Translations under genes and position numbers: made by a program
Origin: Mycobacterium sp. E183
GTDB lineage: Bacteria; Actinomycetota; Actinomycetes; Mycobacteriales; Mycobacteriaceae
NCBI RefSeq assembly: GCF_001667735.1
Contig: NZ_LZJN01000130.1
Span: 50,999-114,998 of the forward strand
Direction: 5' to 3'
Length of the DNA: 64,000 bases
The notes under the pieces: model-generated
Seen by the model: the letters and a program-made list of their open reading frames with translations, nothing else
What the model was told of the DNA's origin: nothing
The model's database searches: none
In this document: piece by piece, positions 35,482 to 44,394 of the stretch
How the letters are laid out: the number at the start of each line of letters is the position of its first letter
Position numbering within the stretch: the stretch's first letter is position 1

Positions 35482-37187
35482 CGCTGGAGGCGATCACCGC
35501 CGAGGGCCTGCTGCGGACGTACACCGACGCCGGCGTGTTCGAGGCCGCCGACGTCCATGTGGCGCAGCGGCTTACGGCGCTCGCGGGCGAGCCCGACGAA
35601 CGGGTTGCGCTGGCGGTCGCGCTGCTGGTGCGGGCGCTCCGCAGCGGTTCGGTGTGCGTGGACCTGCGGGCGGTGGCGGCGCAAGTCGGCGCCGCCGACC
35701 TGCCGTGGCCCGACCCGGCCGCCTGGATGGCCGCCGTGCGCGCCAGCCCGCTGCTCGGGTCCCCGCCGGTGCTGCGGCTGTTCGGTGAACTTCTGTACCT
35801 GGACCGGTACTGGCTCGAGGAACAGCAGGTGTGCGCCGACCTGCTCGCGCTCTCCATGCCCGGGGTAAGGGGCGACGCCCCGGACTTGGATCGGCTTTTC
35901 CCCCCGGGTTACGAGGAACAGCGTGCGGCCGCGGAAATAGCTGTCTCGCAAGCGGTTACGGTGCTTACGGGGGGCCCCGGGACGGGCAAGACCACGACGG
36001 TGGCGCGGTTGCTGGCGCTGCTCGCCGCGCAGGCCGAGAGCGCCGGGTTGCCGCGGCCCCGAATCGCGCTGGCCGCACCGACGGGCAAGGCCGCGGCGCG
36101 GCTCGCCGAGGCGGTCGCCGCCGAGGTGCAGAGGCTGGACGCGGCGGACCGGGGCCGGCTGGCCGGGCTGCCGGCGACGACGCTGCACCGGCTGCTGGGT
36201 TCGCGGCCGGATACGTCGGTGCGGTTCAAGCACAATCGCGGCAACCGGCTCCCGCACGACGTGATCGTCGTGGACGAGACGTCGATGGTGTCGCTGACGA
36301 TGATGGCCCGGCTGCTGGAGGCGGTGCGGCCCGATACGCGGCTGATCCTGGTGGGCGACCCCGACCAGCTGGCCTCGGTGGAGGCCGGCGCCGTGCTGGC
36401 CGACCTGGTGGACGGGCTGACGGCGCGAGCCGACGTGCGGGTGGCGGCGCTGCGCACACCGCATCGATTCGGCGAGTCGATCGGCGCGCTGGCCGAGGCG
36501 ATCCGGGTCGGCGACGCGGACCGCGTGATGGGGCTGCTGCGGGCCGGCGGCGAGCACGTCGAGTGGCTCGATTCCGACGGGCCGGCCGACCGGCTGCGCC
36601 CGGTGCTGGTATCGCACGCGCTGCGGGTGCGGCAGGCCGCCGTCCTCGGCGCCACCGGGGCGGCGCTGGCGTCACTCGACGAGCACCGGCTGTTGTGCGC
36701 GCACCGGCGCGGCCCCTACGGAGTGTCGCACTGGAACCGGCAGGTAGAGCGCTGGCTCGCGGAGGAGACTGGTCAGCAACCGTCGTCCGCGTGGTATGCG
36801 GGCCGGCCATTGTTGGTGACCGCCAACGACTATGGGCTCAAGGTCTACAACGGCGACACCGGGGTGGTCGTGGTCGGCGACGACGGGTTGCGGGCGGTCA
36901 TCGCCGGCGCCACCGGAACGTTGAGCTTCGCGACCAGCCGGCTCACGGACATCGAGACCATGCACGCCATGACGATCCACAAGAGCCAGGGCAGCCAGGC
37001 CGGCGAGGTGACGGTGCTGATGCCGCCGGAGGATTCGCGGCTGCTGACCCGGGAGTTGTTCTACACGGCCGTGACCCGGGCGAAGGCCAAGGTCCGGGTG
37101 GCCGGCACCGAGGCGTCGGTGCGGGCGGCCATCGACCGCCGGGCGGTGCGCGCGAGCGGGCTGGCCCAGCGGCTGCAGTCGTCCTGA
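35478..37187 (+). CDS. recD: exodeoxyribonuclease V subunit alpha RecD
   Basis: 569-residue 5'-3' SF1B helicase. Walker A GGPGTGKTTT (about residues 165-174), motif II VIVVDETSMVSL, motif III LVGDPDQLASVEAG and the C-terminal UvrD_C_2 motif MTIHKSQGSQ followed by ELFYTAVTRAK. GTG start at 35478 overlaps the recB stop by 4 nt. Completes the recCBD operon. Its stop faces the phospholipase-D gene 13 nt away. Confidence 0.96.
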   Translation: MTLEAITAEGLLRTYTDAGVFEAADVHVAQRLTALAGEPDERVALAVALLVRALRSGSVCVDLRAVAAQVGAADLPWPDPAAWMAAVRASPLLGSPPVLRLFGELLYLDRYWLEEQQVCADLLALSMPGVRGDAPDLDRLFPPGYEEQRAAAEIAVSQAVTVLTGGPGTGKTTTVARLLALLAAQAESAGLPRPRIALAAPTGKAAARLAEAVAAEVQRLDAADRGRLAGLPATTLHRLLGSRPDTSVRFKHNRGNRLPHDVIVVDETSMVSLTMMARLLEAVRPDTRLILVGDPDQLASVEAGAVLADLVDGLTARADVRVAALRTPHRFGESIGALAEAIRVGDADRVMGLLRAGGEHVEWLDSDGPADRLRPVLVSHALRVRQAAVLGATGAALASLDEHRLLCAHRRGPYGVSHWNRQVERWLAEETGQQPSSAWYAGRPLLVTANDYGLKVYNGDTGVVVVGDDGLRAVIAGATGTLSFATSRLTDIETMHAMTIHKSQGSQAGEVTVLMPPEDSRLLTRELFYTAVTRAKAKVRVAGTEASVRAAIDRRAVRASGLAQRLQSS

Positions 37188-37200
37188 GTGCGGCGTCGCC

Positions 37201-37761
37201 CTAGTGCGCGCCTCCGGATTGCGCGCCGGCGGCCATCTGCTTGAGCATCACGTCGTGGATGATGTCGATCCGCGAACGGGCCTCCGCGCAGACATACGGG
37301 TCGCGGATCACGGTGAGTTGGTTGTCCTGCTTGGATTCTCCGCCGGTGGACCAGTTGGTCGAACCGGTGATGACGTCGACGCCGTCGATGATCACCATCT
37401 TCAAATGCATGATCGCCGACTTTTCGCTGTGCCCGATGGCGATGCTGTTGCCGATCTTGTCATTGAGCCACGGGGCCAGCAGAGCCCGCTCGGACTTCCC
37501 CGCGGCCTGGGTGGAGTCGAGACTCATTTGCACGTACATCTTTTCGTCCTTCAGCGCCGACTGCAGCACCGAATTCAGTTCGGCGTCATCGTAGCCGTAC
37601 ATCGCCACCACGATGCTTTTGTTGGCCGACGTCAGCAGGGCCTTGAGCGCCTCGTGCACCTGGTCGACCGGGCTGTAGAAGGTTCGCGTGTCGTCGGGGT
37701 AGCCGGGCGGGAACGGCGCGGCTTTGTATTGGTCCAACTCGGTGAGCGAACGCAGTGCCAT
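37201..37761 (-). CDS. single-HKD phospholipase D/Nuc-like protein
   Basis: 186-residue protein with one PLD active-site motif: His119, Lys121 and Asp126 in MHLKMVIIDGVDVITGSTNW, followed by the GSTN element at 133-136. Single-HKD proteins of this size (Nuc family) dimerise to form the two-motif active site and include nucleases as well as lipid hydrolases. There is no signal peptide or transmembrane helix. Starts 13 nt after the stop of the DUF2235 gene, so the two form an operon. It lies between recD and the TVP38 gene, where H37Rv carries Rv0628c and vapBC5. Function unknown. Confidence 0.85.
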   Translation of the reverse strand: MALRSLTELDQYKAAPFPPGYPDDTRTFYSPVDQVHEALKALLTSANKSIVVAMYGYDDAELNSVLQSALKDEKMYVQMSLDSTQAAGKSERALLAPWLNDKIGNSIAIGHSEKSAIMHLKMVIIDGVDVITGSTNWSTGGESKQDNQLTVIRDPYVCAEARSRIDIIHDVMLKQMAAGAQSGGAH

Positions 37762-37774
37762 GGCGGTTTCTCCT

Positions 37775-38893
37775 TTACATCGCGGGAGACGTCCAGTCGG
37801 CCGGGTCGGCGCTGAGCCGTTGCGCCTCCTCGGTCAGGTTCGGTAAGTAGCCGGGGTTGTCGCGACGGCGCACCAGCACGCTCGGATGCACCAGCGCGTC
37901 GGGACCCATCGGCCGGCGCCGGCAGCCGACCAGGTACCAGAGCTTGCCGTTGTGGTGGATCGGCGCGTCCGCGAAGTCTTCGGTCACCGCGCACTGCTGC
38001 CGGTAGGCCGCTGCGTCGATCGCGAGTTCGCCGGCGATTCCGTCGGTGACCCACTTCAGCGCGATCGTGGCGAGCCGGTGATCGGGCATGAACGTTCCGC
38101 CGACGTCGGCGTGCACGCCGGCGAACCAGCGTTCCTCCAGCCCCAGCGGATGGCGTTCGACAAGGTATTCGCGATAGGGCCGGCGACGTTCGTCGATCGA
38201 GACGGCGTGGCGGATGCGCGCGACGTTGGGCAGCGAGCGGGTGTAGGGCCAGCGCAGGTTGCCGAACCGCAGGAAGCCGGCCGCCTTCACGGTGTCCCAC
38301 AGGCCGAGGTAGGCGACCGGCACCGCGTGGTGCCAGACCTGATTTGGGCTGTTCTGCCGCACAGTCGAAAACAGCGGCTCGCCCTCGGTGCGCCAGCAGA
38401 ACGCGCGGGCGAACTCGGCCCAGTGGGCGTACTCGTCCTCGGTGAAATATCGGTTGATGGCGTACTTTTCGACCGCGTACGGCAGCAGGTTCTCCGAACC
38501 GGGCCGCAGCAACCCCGGCCGCAGCAGCATGCCGGCCAACGCGCGCGCGGTGTAGGCGCCGCGGCTGAAGCCGAAGATGTAGAGCGCGTCGCCCGGGCGC
38601 CAGTGCTGCATCACGTACCGGTACGCCTGCGCCACATTGCCTTTCAGGCCCAGGCCGAACGCCTTCTCGACCAGCAGGTCGATTGTGCGCGACAGCGACG
38701 AGTGCGCCGATGCGGGCGCCAGCGTGCCGACGCCGGGGTCGTAGTAGGCGAGTTGGGCGGCCGGATCGTCCTTGTCCAACATCTCGAACAGCTTGGCGAC
38801 ATTGGTGAGGTTGCCGGCCCCGATCTGGTTGGCGGTGCCGTCGAGGCAGACGACGATCCGCTTGCCGCGCGGTCGCTCAGGGTGCTCGGACAT
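37775..38893 (-). CDS. DUF2235 (Tle1-like) alpha/beta hydrolase
   Basis: 372-residue protein of the DUF2235 family, whose fold is that of the type VI secretion phospholipase effector Tle1. Visible: N-terminal VVCLDGTANQ, nucleophile elbow GFSRGAYTARALAGML (Ser110) and a later HADVGG (261-266) with DHRLA, the usual acid/His region. No secretion signal and no type VI genes nearby, so the enzyme is probably intracellular. First gene of a two-gene operon with the PLD-like protein. Predicted to hydrolyse an ester, perhaps a phospholipid; physiological role unknown. Confidence 0.88.
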   Translation of the reverse strand: MSEHPERPRGKRIVVCLDGTANQIGAGNLTNVAKLFEMLDKDDPAAQLAYYDPGVGTLAPASAHSSLSRTIDLLVEKAFGLGLKGNVAQAYRYVMQHWRPGDALYIFGFSRGAYTARALAGMLLRPGLLRPGSENLLPYAVEKYAINRYFTEDEYAHWAEFARAFCWRTEGEPLFSTVRQNSPNQVWHHAVPVAYLGLWDTVKAAGFLRFGNLRWPYTRSLPNVARIRHAVSIDERRRPYREYLVERHPLGLEERWFAGVHADVGGTFMPDHRLATIALKWVTDGIAGELAIDAAAYRQQCAVTEDFADAPIHHNGKLWYLVGCRRRPMGPDALVHPSVLVRRRDNPGYLPNLTEEAQRLSADPADWTSPAM

Positions 38894-38981
38894 CTCGAAG
38901 AACGCCTCTCACAGGTATGCGACTCCCTGATGTGTGGCACTCTACGACGGCCGCGCACGGTGCGGAAGAATCGCGGTCAGC

Positions 38982-39743
38982 ATGGACAACAACAACGACG
39001 ACGACTCCGCGCCGGCACCGGCACCCGCATCCCGGCGCGTCCACATCGTGCGCCTCGGCGTGTTCGTCGCCTTCCTGCTCCTGATGTTCTACCTGGTGGC
39101 CATCGCGCGCGTCATCCACGTGGACGACGTGCGACGCGTGGTCTCCGCGACGGGGCCGGCCGCGCCGCTGGCCTACGTGCTGGCGTCGGCCGTGCTCGGC
39201 GCGCTGTTCGTGCCGGGCTCGATCCTGGCCGCGGCCAGCGGACTGCTGTTCGGCCCCCTCCTCGGCATCTTCGTGACGCTCGGCGCGACGGTAGGCACCG
39301 CGATCGTCGCGAGCCTCATCGGCCGGCGGGCCGGGCGCGACAGCGCCCGGGCGCTGCTGGGCACCAAACGCACCGACCGCATCGACGCGCTTATCGAGCG
39401 GCGCGGGCTGTGGGCGGTCGTCGGCCAGCGATTCGTCCCGGGCATCTCCGATGCGCTCGCGTCGTATGTCTTCGGGGCGTTCGGGGTGCCCTTGTGGCAG
39501 ATGGTCATTGGCTCGTTCGTCGGTTCCGTGCCGCGCGCGTTCGTCTACACCGCGCTGGGCGCGTCGATCGGCAACCGATCGTCGCCGTTGGCGTACGCGG
39601 CGATCGCGGTGTGGTGCGTGTCGGCGATCGTCGGCGCGTTCGCCGCGCGCCGCGGATTTCAACGGTGGCGCGCCCACGCGCGCGGCGCCCAAGGAGAGGG
39701 CGGCGACGACGATGCACCTCAGCGGTCCGGCCGCCACCGGTAG
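38982..39743 (+). CDS. TVP38/TMEM64 family membrane protein (Rv0625c-like)
   Basis: 253-residue polytopic protein of the DedA/VTT superfamily. About five to six hydrophobic segments; the VTT core includes AVLGALFVPGSILAAASGLLFGP..GTAIVASLIGRRAGR and VVGQRFVPGISDALASYVFGAFGVPLW. An Asn/Asp-rich N-terminus precedes the first helix and a basic tail ends the protein. Relatives act as lipid scramblases or proton-linked transporters. ATG at 38982. It diverges from the DUF2235 gene across 88 nt. Confidence 0.85.
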   Translation: MDNNNDDDSAPAPAPASRRVHIVRLGVFVAFLLLMFYLVAIARVIHVDDVRRVVSATGPAAPLAYVLASAVLGALFVPGSILAAASGLLFGPLLGIFVTLGATVGTAIVASLIGRRAGRDSARALLGTKRTDRIDALIERRGLWAVVGQRFVPGISDALASYVFGAFGVPLWQMVIGSFVGSVPRAFVYTALGASIGNRSSPLAYAAIAVWCVSAIVGAFAARRGFQRWRAHARGAQGEGGDDDAPQRSGRHR

Positions 39744-39799
39744 ATGACAGCGTCGCGGTGGTGAGCGGCTCGAGGCAGCGAGGCAACCCCCGACGCTGG

Positions 39800-40813
39800 T
39801 CAGCCCACTCGGATGACGATCTTCCCGAGGTGCGCGCCTTCCGCGATTCGGTTGAACGCCGCTGCGGCATCATCGAATTCGAAAACCCGGTCGATCACCG
39901 GCTGCATTCCCGTGGCGCCGACTGCGCGCACCAGTTCCTGCGTATCGCCGCGGTCCCCGACCGTGATCGACCGGGTTGTCGCGCCGGCGCCCTTGAGGAG
40001 GAAGTAGTCGATGCCGGGGTTGGCTTCACTGAGGAAGCCAATCAGCGTCACCTCTCCGCCAATCGCGACCGCCCGTAAAGACTGGTCGATGGTGGCTGGG
40101 CCGCCGACTTCGACGACGCGATCGACGCCTCGGCCGTCGGTCAGGGCGCGGACCCGCTCACTCCACTGCGGGTGGTCGCGGTAGTTGATGACATCGTCGG
40201 CCCCCAACGCCGTCAGGGCCCGTGCTTTCTCGAGGCTCGACGTCGTCGCGATGACCCGAGCACCCAGCAGTTTGGCCAGTTGAAGGGCGAAGACGGAGAC
40301 ACCGCCCGAACCGAGGGTCAACACAGTCTGGCCGGCGCGGATCGGCGTGGGGCCGCCCAGCGCATTCCAGGCGGTGACAGCCGCGCAGGGCAGTGTCGCT
40401 GCCTGTTCGTCGGTCAAGGCGTCCGGCGTGGCTACCACCGATTCCCGCGATACCACTTTGTATTCGGTGAGCCAGCCATCTTGCCCGCTGCCGTAGCTGT
40501 CGGAGTTCGCCGTCGCCGGTAGCGGGCCGCCGAACCACCTGGGCTGGAATATGCTCATGACGCGGTCGCCCGGGTGGTAGTCGTCAACGCCTTCACCGGC
40601 CTCGGCCACTTCGGCGGCAGCGTCGCTGCACGGCACGAGACCGGACTTGCTGTCGCGCACGTAGCGCCCCAGCGGGATCGCGATGTCGCGATAGTTCAGT
40701 GACACCGCCCGGATCTTGAGCAACAGTTCACCGCGTTGCGGGGCGGGGATGGGCTCGTCACTCATCTCCAGACCGTCGAGTCCACGTGAGTTGTCGAATC
40801 GGTATACCCGCAT
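39800..40813 (-). CDS. NAD(P)-dependent alcohol dehydrogenase (MDR family)
   Basis: 337-residue medium-chain dehydrogenase/reductase. N-terminal GroES-like domain (LLKIRAVSLNYRDIAIPLGRY, DDYHPGDRVMSIF) and a Rossmann domain with LTLGSGGVSVFALQLAKLLGARVIATT. The catalytic zinc ligands of classical zinc ADHs (Cys and GHE motif) are missing, so it is closer to quinone-oxidoreductase-like members. ATG 40813. Neighbours are a TVP38 protein and a methyltransferase, with no clear pathway. Substrate unknown. Confidence 0.88.
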   Translation of the reverse strand: MRVYRFDNSRGLDGLEMSDEPIPAPQRGELLLKIRAVSLNYRDIAIPLGRYVRDSKSGLVPCSDAAAEVAEAGEGVDDYHPGDRVMSIFQPRWFGGPLPATANSDSYGSGQDGWLTEYKVVSRESVVATPDALTDEQAATLPCAAVTAWNALGGPTPIRAGQTVLTLGSGGVSVFALQLAKLLGARVIATTSSLEKARALTALGADDVINYRDHPQWSERVRALTDGRGVDRVVEVGGPATIDQSLRAVAIGGEVTLIGFLSEANPGIDYFLLKGAGATTRSITVGDRGDTQELVRAVGATGMQPVIDRVFEFDDAAAAFNRIAEGAHLGKIVIRVG

Positions 40814-40896
40814 CGGGGCGCTCCTTACCTGGGGCGGTGCGCTAGGGCGTGACCACGTGAGCGCGCGATCCACTACCGCGGATGCCGCGCCCTGCT

Positions 40897-41850
40897 CTAG
40901 CTCTGCGGGCGCTCCGCGGCCACGAACAGGTTGCCCGGCACCGCATCCGCGACCTCCTTGGCCGCCGTGCGCCCGTAGCCGGCCATCAGCTCGTCGGCCG
41001 GCGTGACCGTCACGCTCCAGCCGTGGCGGCGGAACCAGTCGCCGACGTCCTCGCGCTCCTCGAAGTACCACAGCTCGTCGGTCCTCGGCACCTGCCGGTC
41101 CGGGTCGACGCGCGCCATCAGTGCGCGGACCCGGTCCATCCGCTCGCGACGCTTGGCGCGGAACTCGGGGTCGAGGAACTTCGGTCCGAGCGCCTCCACG
41201 GCCACCCGGCTGCCGGGGGCGGTGAGCGCGTGCACGCGGTCGAACAGCAGCTCCTGGGCGGTGGCCGGCAGGTAGGGCATCAGCCCCTCGGCGGACCACA
41301 CACTGGGCGCCGACGGGTCAAAACCCGCGTCGCGCAAGGCCGTCGGCCAATAGTGGCGCAGGTCGACCGGGACGGCGATCCGGTTGCACGCGGGCTCTGC
41401 CCCGTGTTCGGTCAGCGTCGACAATTTGAAGTCCAGCACCCGGGGCTGATCCAGCTCGTAGGTCGTCGTCCCGTCCGGCCAGGACAGCCGCCAAGCCCGC
41501 GCGTCCAGGCCCGCGGCCAGGATCACCGCCTGACGAATGCCGGCGCGCGTCGCGGCGAGGAAGAACTCGTCGAAAAACGCCGTCCGCGAGGCCATGTAGC
41601 CGACCATCGCCTGCATCTGCAGCGGCAATTCGGGTTCGGCCTCGATGAGTTCGTCCGGTAGCTGCGGTGCCGAATGCCAGTTCCACACCCCGTCGCCGGC
41701 GGCGTCGAGGAAGACCTGCGCGAACGGGTCCCGGATCAACGGGTTGTCGCTTCGCGTCTCCGCGGCCCGCGCCGACGCCACGCCCAGTGCGGTGGCCCCC
41801 ACGCTCTCGGTGATCTCCCAGCTGTCGTTCTCCGTCCTGGCCACGCGCAT
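40897..41850 (-). CDS. SAM-dependent methyltransferase, TIGR00027/leucine carboxyl-methyltransferase-like family
   Basis: 317-residue member of the large mycobacterial paralogous family of putative methyltransferases (TIGR00027). Typical opening ([35 protein letters not shown] pattern), SAM motif [14 protein letters not shown] and the [12 protein letters not shown] segment are all present, and [10 protein letters not shown] is the family signature. No activity is established for most members. Located 83 nt upstream (in transcription sense) of the alcohol dehydrogenase. Confidence 0.9.
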   Translation of the reverse strand: MRVARTENDSWEITESVGATALGVASARAAETRSDNPLIRDPFAQVFLDAAGDGVWNWHSAPQLPDELIEAEPELPLQMQAMVGYMASRTAFFDEFFLAATRAGIRQAVILAAGLDARAWRLSWPDGTTTYELDQPRVLDFKLSTLTEHGAEPACNRIAVPVDLRHYWPTALRDAGFDPSAPSVWSAEGLMPYLPATAQELLFDRVHALTAPGSRVAVEALGPKFLDPEFRAKRRERMDRVRALMARVDPDRQVPRTDELWYFEEREDVGDWFRRHGWSVTVTPADELMAGYGRTAAKEVADAVPGNLFVAAERPQS

Positions 41851-41917
41851 CCCCTCGAATCGATAGTTCGCCTACATACTCGACCGTACGCGCGCCGGAT
41901 GGGTGGGAGCTATCGCG

Positions 41918-41935
41918 TAACCGGCTATCCGGTTA
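41918..41935. promoter_or_regulatory. candidate operator dyad between methyltransferase and Rv0585c-like gene
   Basis: Perfect inverted repeat TAACCGG-CTAT-CCGGTTA in the 152-nt gap between divergent genes, 68 nt from the plus-strand start. Could be a repressor site or a short hairpin in the 5' UTR. Confidence 0.35.
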
Positions 41936-42002
41936 AGTTGTCGGCGAGCCGGCAAGCGGCAATTGTTTGCGGCGCCGAACGGATCCGAAGGATCGTTACA
42001 CC

Positions 42003-44378
42003 ATGCGAGTCGACGGGCGCGAGGTCATCGTTTCCGGCAGCTTGCTGCAGCCGCTGACCCGCCGCACCAACGACATACTGCGGCTCGCGGCGAGCGCGAC
42101 CTTCCTCGCCGTGGTGATCACGAGTTCGCTGATCACCCGGCCGCAGTGGGACGCGCTGGAGAAGTCGATCTCGCAGATCGTCGGCGTGCTCTCCCCGCGG
42201 CAGTCCGATTTGGTGTACCTCGCGTACGGCGTGGCGATCCTGGCCCTGCCGTTCATGATCCTGATCGGCCTGGTCGTCGGCCGGCAGTGGAAGCTGCTCG
42301 GGGCGTACGCGGCCGCCGCGGTGCTCGCGGCGCTACCGCTGTCGATCGGCGGCAACGGGTTTTCGGCGCCCCGCTGGCACTTCGACCTCTCCGAGCGGCT
42401 GCAGACCGTGCTGGGCCAGTTCCTCGACGACCCGCGCTGGATCGGCATGCTGGCGGCGGTGCTGACCGTCTCGGGGCCGTGGCTGCCCGCGCGGTGGCGG
42501 CACTGGTGGTGGGCGCTGCTGCTGGCCTTCGTGCCGATCCACCTGGTGGTCAGCGCCATCGTGCCGGCGCGCGCCCTGCTGGGCCTGGCGGTCGGGTGGC
42601 TGGTCGGCTCGCTGGTGGTGCTCGTGGTCGGGACCCCCGCGCTCGAGGTGCCGCTCGAGGCCGCGGTCCGCGCGATGGCAAGGCGCGGGTTCGTGGTCAC
42701 CCGGCTCACCGTGGTCCGCCCGGCCGGCCGCGGCCCGCTCGTCCTCTCGGCCGGCTGTGCGGAGCCAGACGGCGCCGCGGTCGTCGAGTTGTACGGACCG
42801 CATCAGCGCAGTGGCGGCGCACTAAGGCAGCTCTGGATAAAGCTGCGGCTGCGCGACACCGAGACCGCGCCGCTGGTGACCTCGATGCGCCGCGCCGTCG
42901 AGCACCGCGCCCTGATGACGATCGCCATCGGGGAGGTGGACCTGGCGAACACCTCGACGATCGCCGTCGCCACCCTCGACCGAGGCTGGATTCTGTACTC
43001 GCACAAGCCACCCCACGGCCTGCCGCTCGGTCGGTGCGCACAGTCGACCCCCGTGGACCGGGTGTGGAGGTCGCTGCGCAGGCTCAACGACCAGCAGATC
43101 GCCCACGGCGACCTGCGCGCCAACGAGATCACCTTCGATGAGGGCACGGTGCGCTTCGGTGGCTTCCACAACGCCGAATACGGTGCCAGCGAGGCCCAAC
43201 TGCAATCCGACATCGCGCAGCTGCTGGTGACCACCTCCGCCCTGTATGACCCCAAATCGGCGGTGGCCGCGGCCATCGACGCGTTCGACAGGGACACCAT
43301 CCTGAGCGCGTCGCGTCGGTTGACGAAAGTGGCTGTGCCGCGGCTCATTCGGAGGTCCGTCCCGAATGCGGGCGCCGTCATCTCGGCGGCCCGCGCGGAG
43401 GTGAAGCGCCAGACCGGGGCCGACCAGATCAAGACCGAGACCATCACCCGGTTCACCCGCAGCCAGCTCATCCAGCTGGTGCTCTTCGGCGCGCTGGTGT
43501 ACGTCGCCTATCCCTTCATCAGCACCGCGCCCACGTTCTTCTCCCAGCTGAGGTCCGCCAACTGGTGGTACGCGCTGCTCGGCTTGGCGGTGTCGGCGCT
43601 GACGTACCTCGGCGCGGCCGCGGCCCTATGGGCCTGCACCGACGGGACGGTCAACTATTGGCGGCTGTCATTCGTCCAGGTGGCCAACACCTTTGCCGCG
43701 ACCACCACGCCAGCCGGCGTCGGCGGGCTCGCGCTGTCCACCCGGTATCTGCAAAAGAGCGGCCTGTCGGCGATGCGAGCCACCGCGGCGGTCGCGCTGC
43801 AGCAGGCCGTGCAGGTGATCGTGCACCTCTTGCTCTTGATCTTCTTCAGCGTGGTCGCGGGCGCGTCGATGCACCTGTCGCACTTCGTGCCGAGCGCCAC
43901 GATGCTGTACCTGATCGGGGGCGTGGCACTCGGCATCGTCGGCACCTTGCTGTTCGTGCCGAAGTCGCGGCGCTGGCTGGCCACCGAGGTGCGCCCGAAG
44001 CTGAACGAGGTGACCGGCGATCTGGTGAAGCTGGCCCGCGAGCCGCGGCGACTGGCGCTGATCCTGCTCGGTTGCGCGGGAACGACTCTCGGCGCGGCGC
44101 TGGCGCTGTGGGCCAGCGTCGAAGCGTTCGGCGGCGGCACGACGTTCGTCACCGTCACCGTGGTCACAATGGTCGGCGGGACACTGGCCTCCGCCGCGCC
44201 GACACCCGGCGGCGTCGGCGCCGTCGAAGCGGCGCTGATCGGTGGCCTGGCCGCCTTCGGCGTTCCGGCGGCCGTCGGGGTGCCGTCCGTGCTGCTGTAC
44301 CGGGTGCTCACCTGCTGGCTGCCCGTGTTTGTCGGCTGGCCCGTGATGCGCTGGCTGACCAAGAACGAGATGATCTAA
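42003..44378 (+). CDS. pseudokinase-containing lysylphosphatidylglycerol synthase-type membrane protein (Rv0585c-like)
   Basis: 791-residue fusion. N-terminal membrane domain of about six helices (residues 30-220), then a soluble protein-kinase/aminoglycoside-phosphotransferase-like domain (about 225-460), then a C-terminal LPG synthase/UPF0104 flippase-like membrane domain (about 480-785, with AATTTPAGVGGLALSTRYL and ASAAPTPGGVGAVEAAL). The kinase-like domain has HGDLRANE (368-375), lacking Asn at the canonical metal position, and FGGF (385-388) where DFG is expected, so it is probably catalytically dead. ATG 42003 preferred to a TTG at 41967. Converges on the GH92 gene. Confidence 0.85.
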   Translation: MRVDGREVIVSGSLLQPLTRRTNDILRLAASATFLAVVITSSLITRPQWDALEKSISQIVGVLSPRQSDLVYLAYGVAILALPFMILIGLVVGRQWKLLGAYAAAAVLAALPLSIGGNGFSAPRWHFDLSERLQTVLGQFLDDPRWIGMLAAVLTVSGPWLPARWRHWWWALLLAFVPIHLVVSAIVPARALLGLAVGWLVGSLVVLVVGTPALEVPLEAAVRAMARRGFVVTRLTVVRPAGRGPLVLSAGCAEPDGAAVVELYGPHQRSGGALRQLWIKLRLRDTETAPLVTSMRRAVEHRALMTIAIGEVDLANTSTIAVATLDRGWILYSHKPPHGLPLGRCAQSTPVDRVWRSLRRLNDQQIAHGDLRANEITFDEGTVRFGGFHNAEYGASEAQLQSDIAQLLVTTSALYDPKSAVAAAIDAFDRDTILSASRRLTKVAVPRLIRRSVPNAGAVISAARAEVKRQTGADQIKTETITRFTRSQLIQLVLFGALVYVAYPFISTAPTFFSQLRSANWWYALLGLAVSALTYLGAAAALWACTDGTVNYWRLSFVQVANTFAATTTPAGVGGLALSTRYLQKSGLSAMRATAAVALQQAVQVIVHLLLLIFFSVVAGASMHLSHFVPSATMLYLIGGVALGIVGTLLFVPKSRRWLATEVRPKLNEVTGDLVKLAREPRRLALILLGCAGTTLGAALALWASVEAFGGGTTFVTVTVVTMVGGTLASAAPTPGGVGAVEAALIGGLAAFGVPAAVGVPSVLLYRVLTCWLPVFVGWPVMRWLTKNEMI

Positions 44379-44394
44379 CGGGCGCTGAGCGCGC

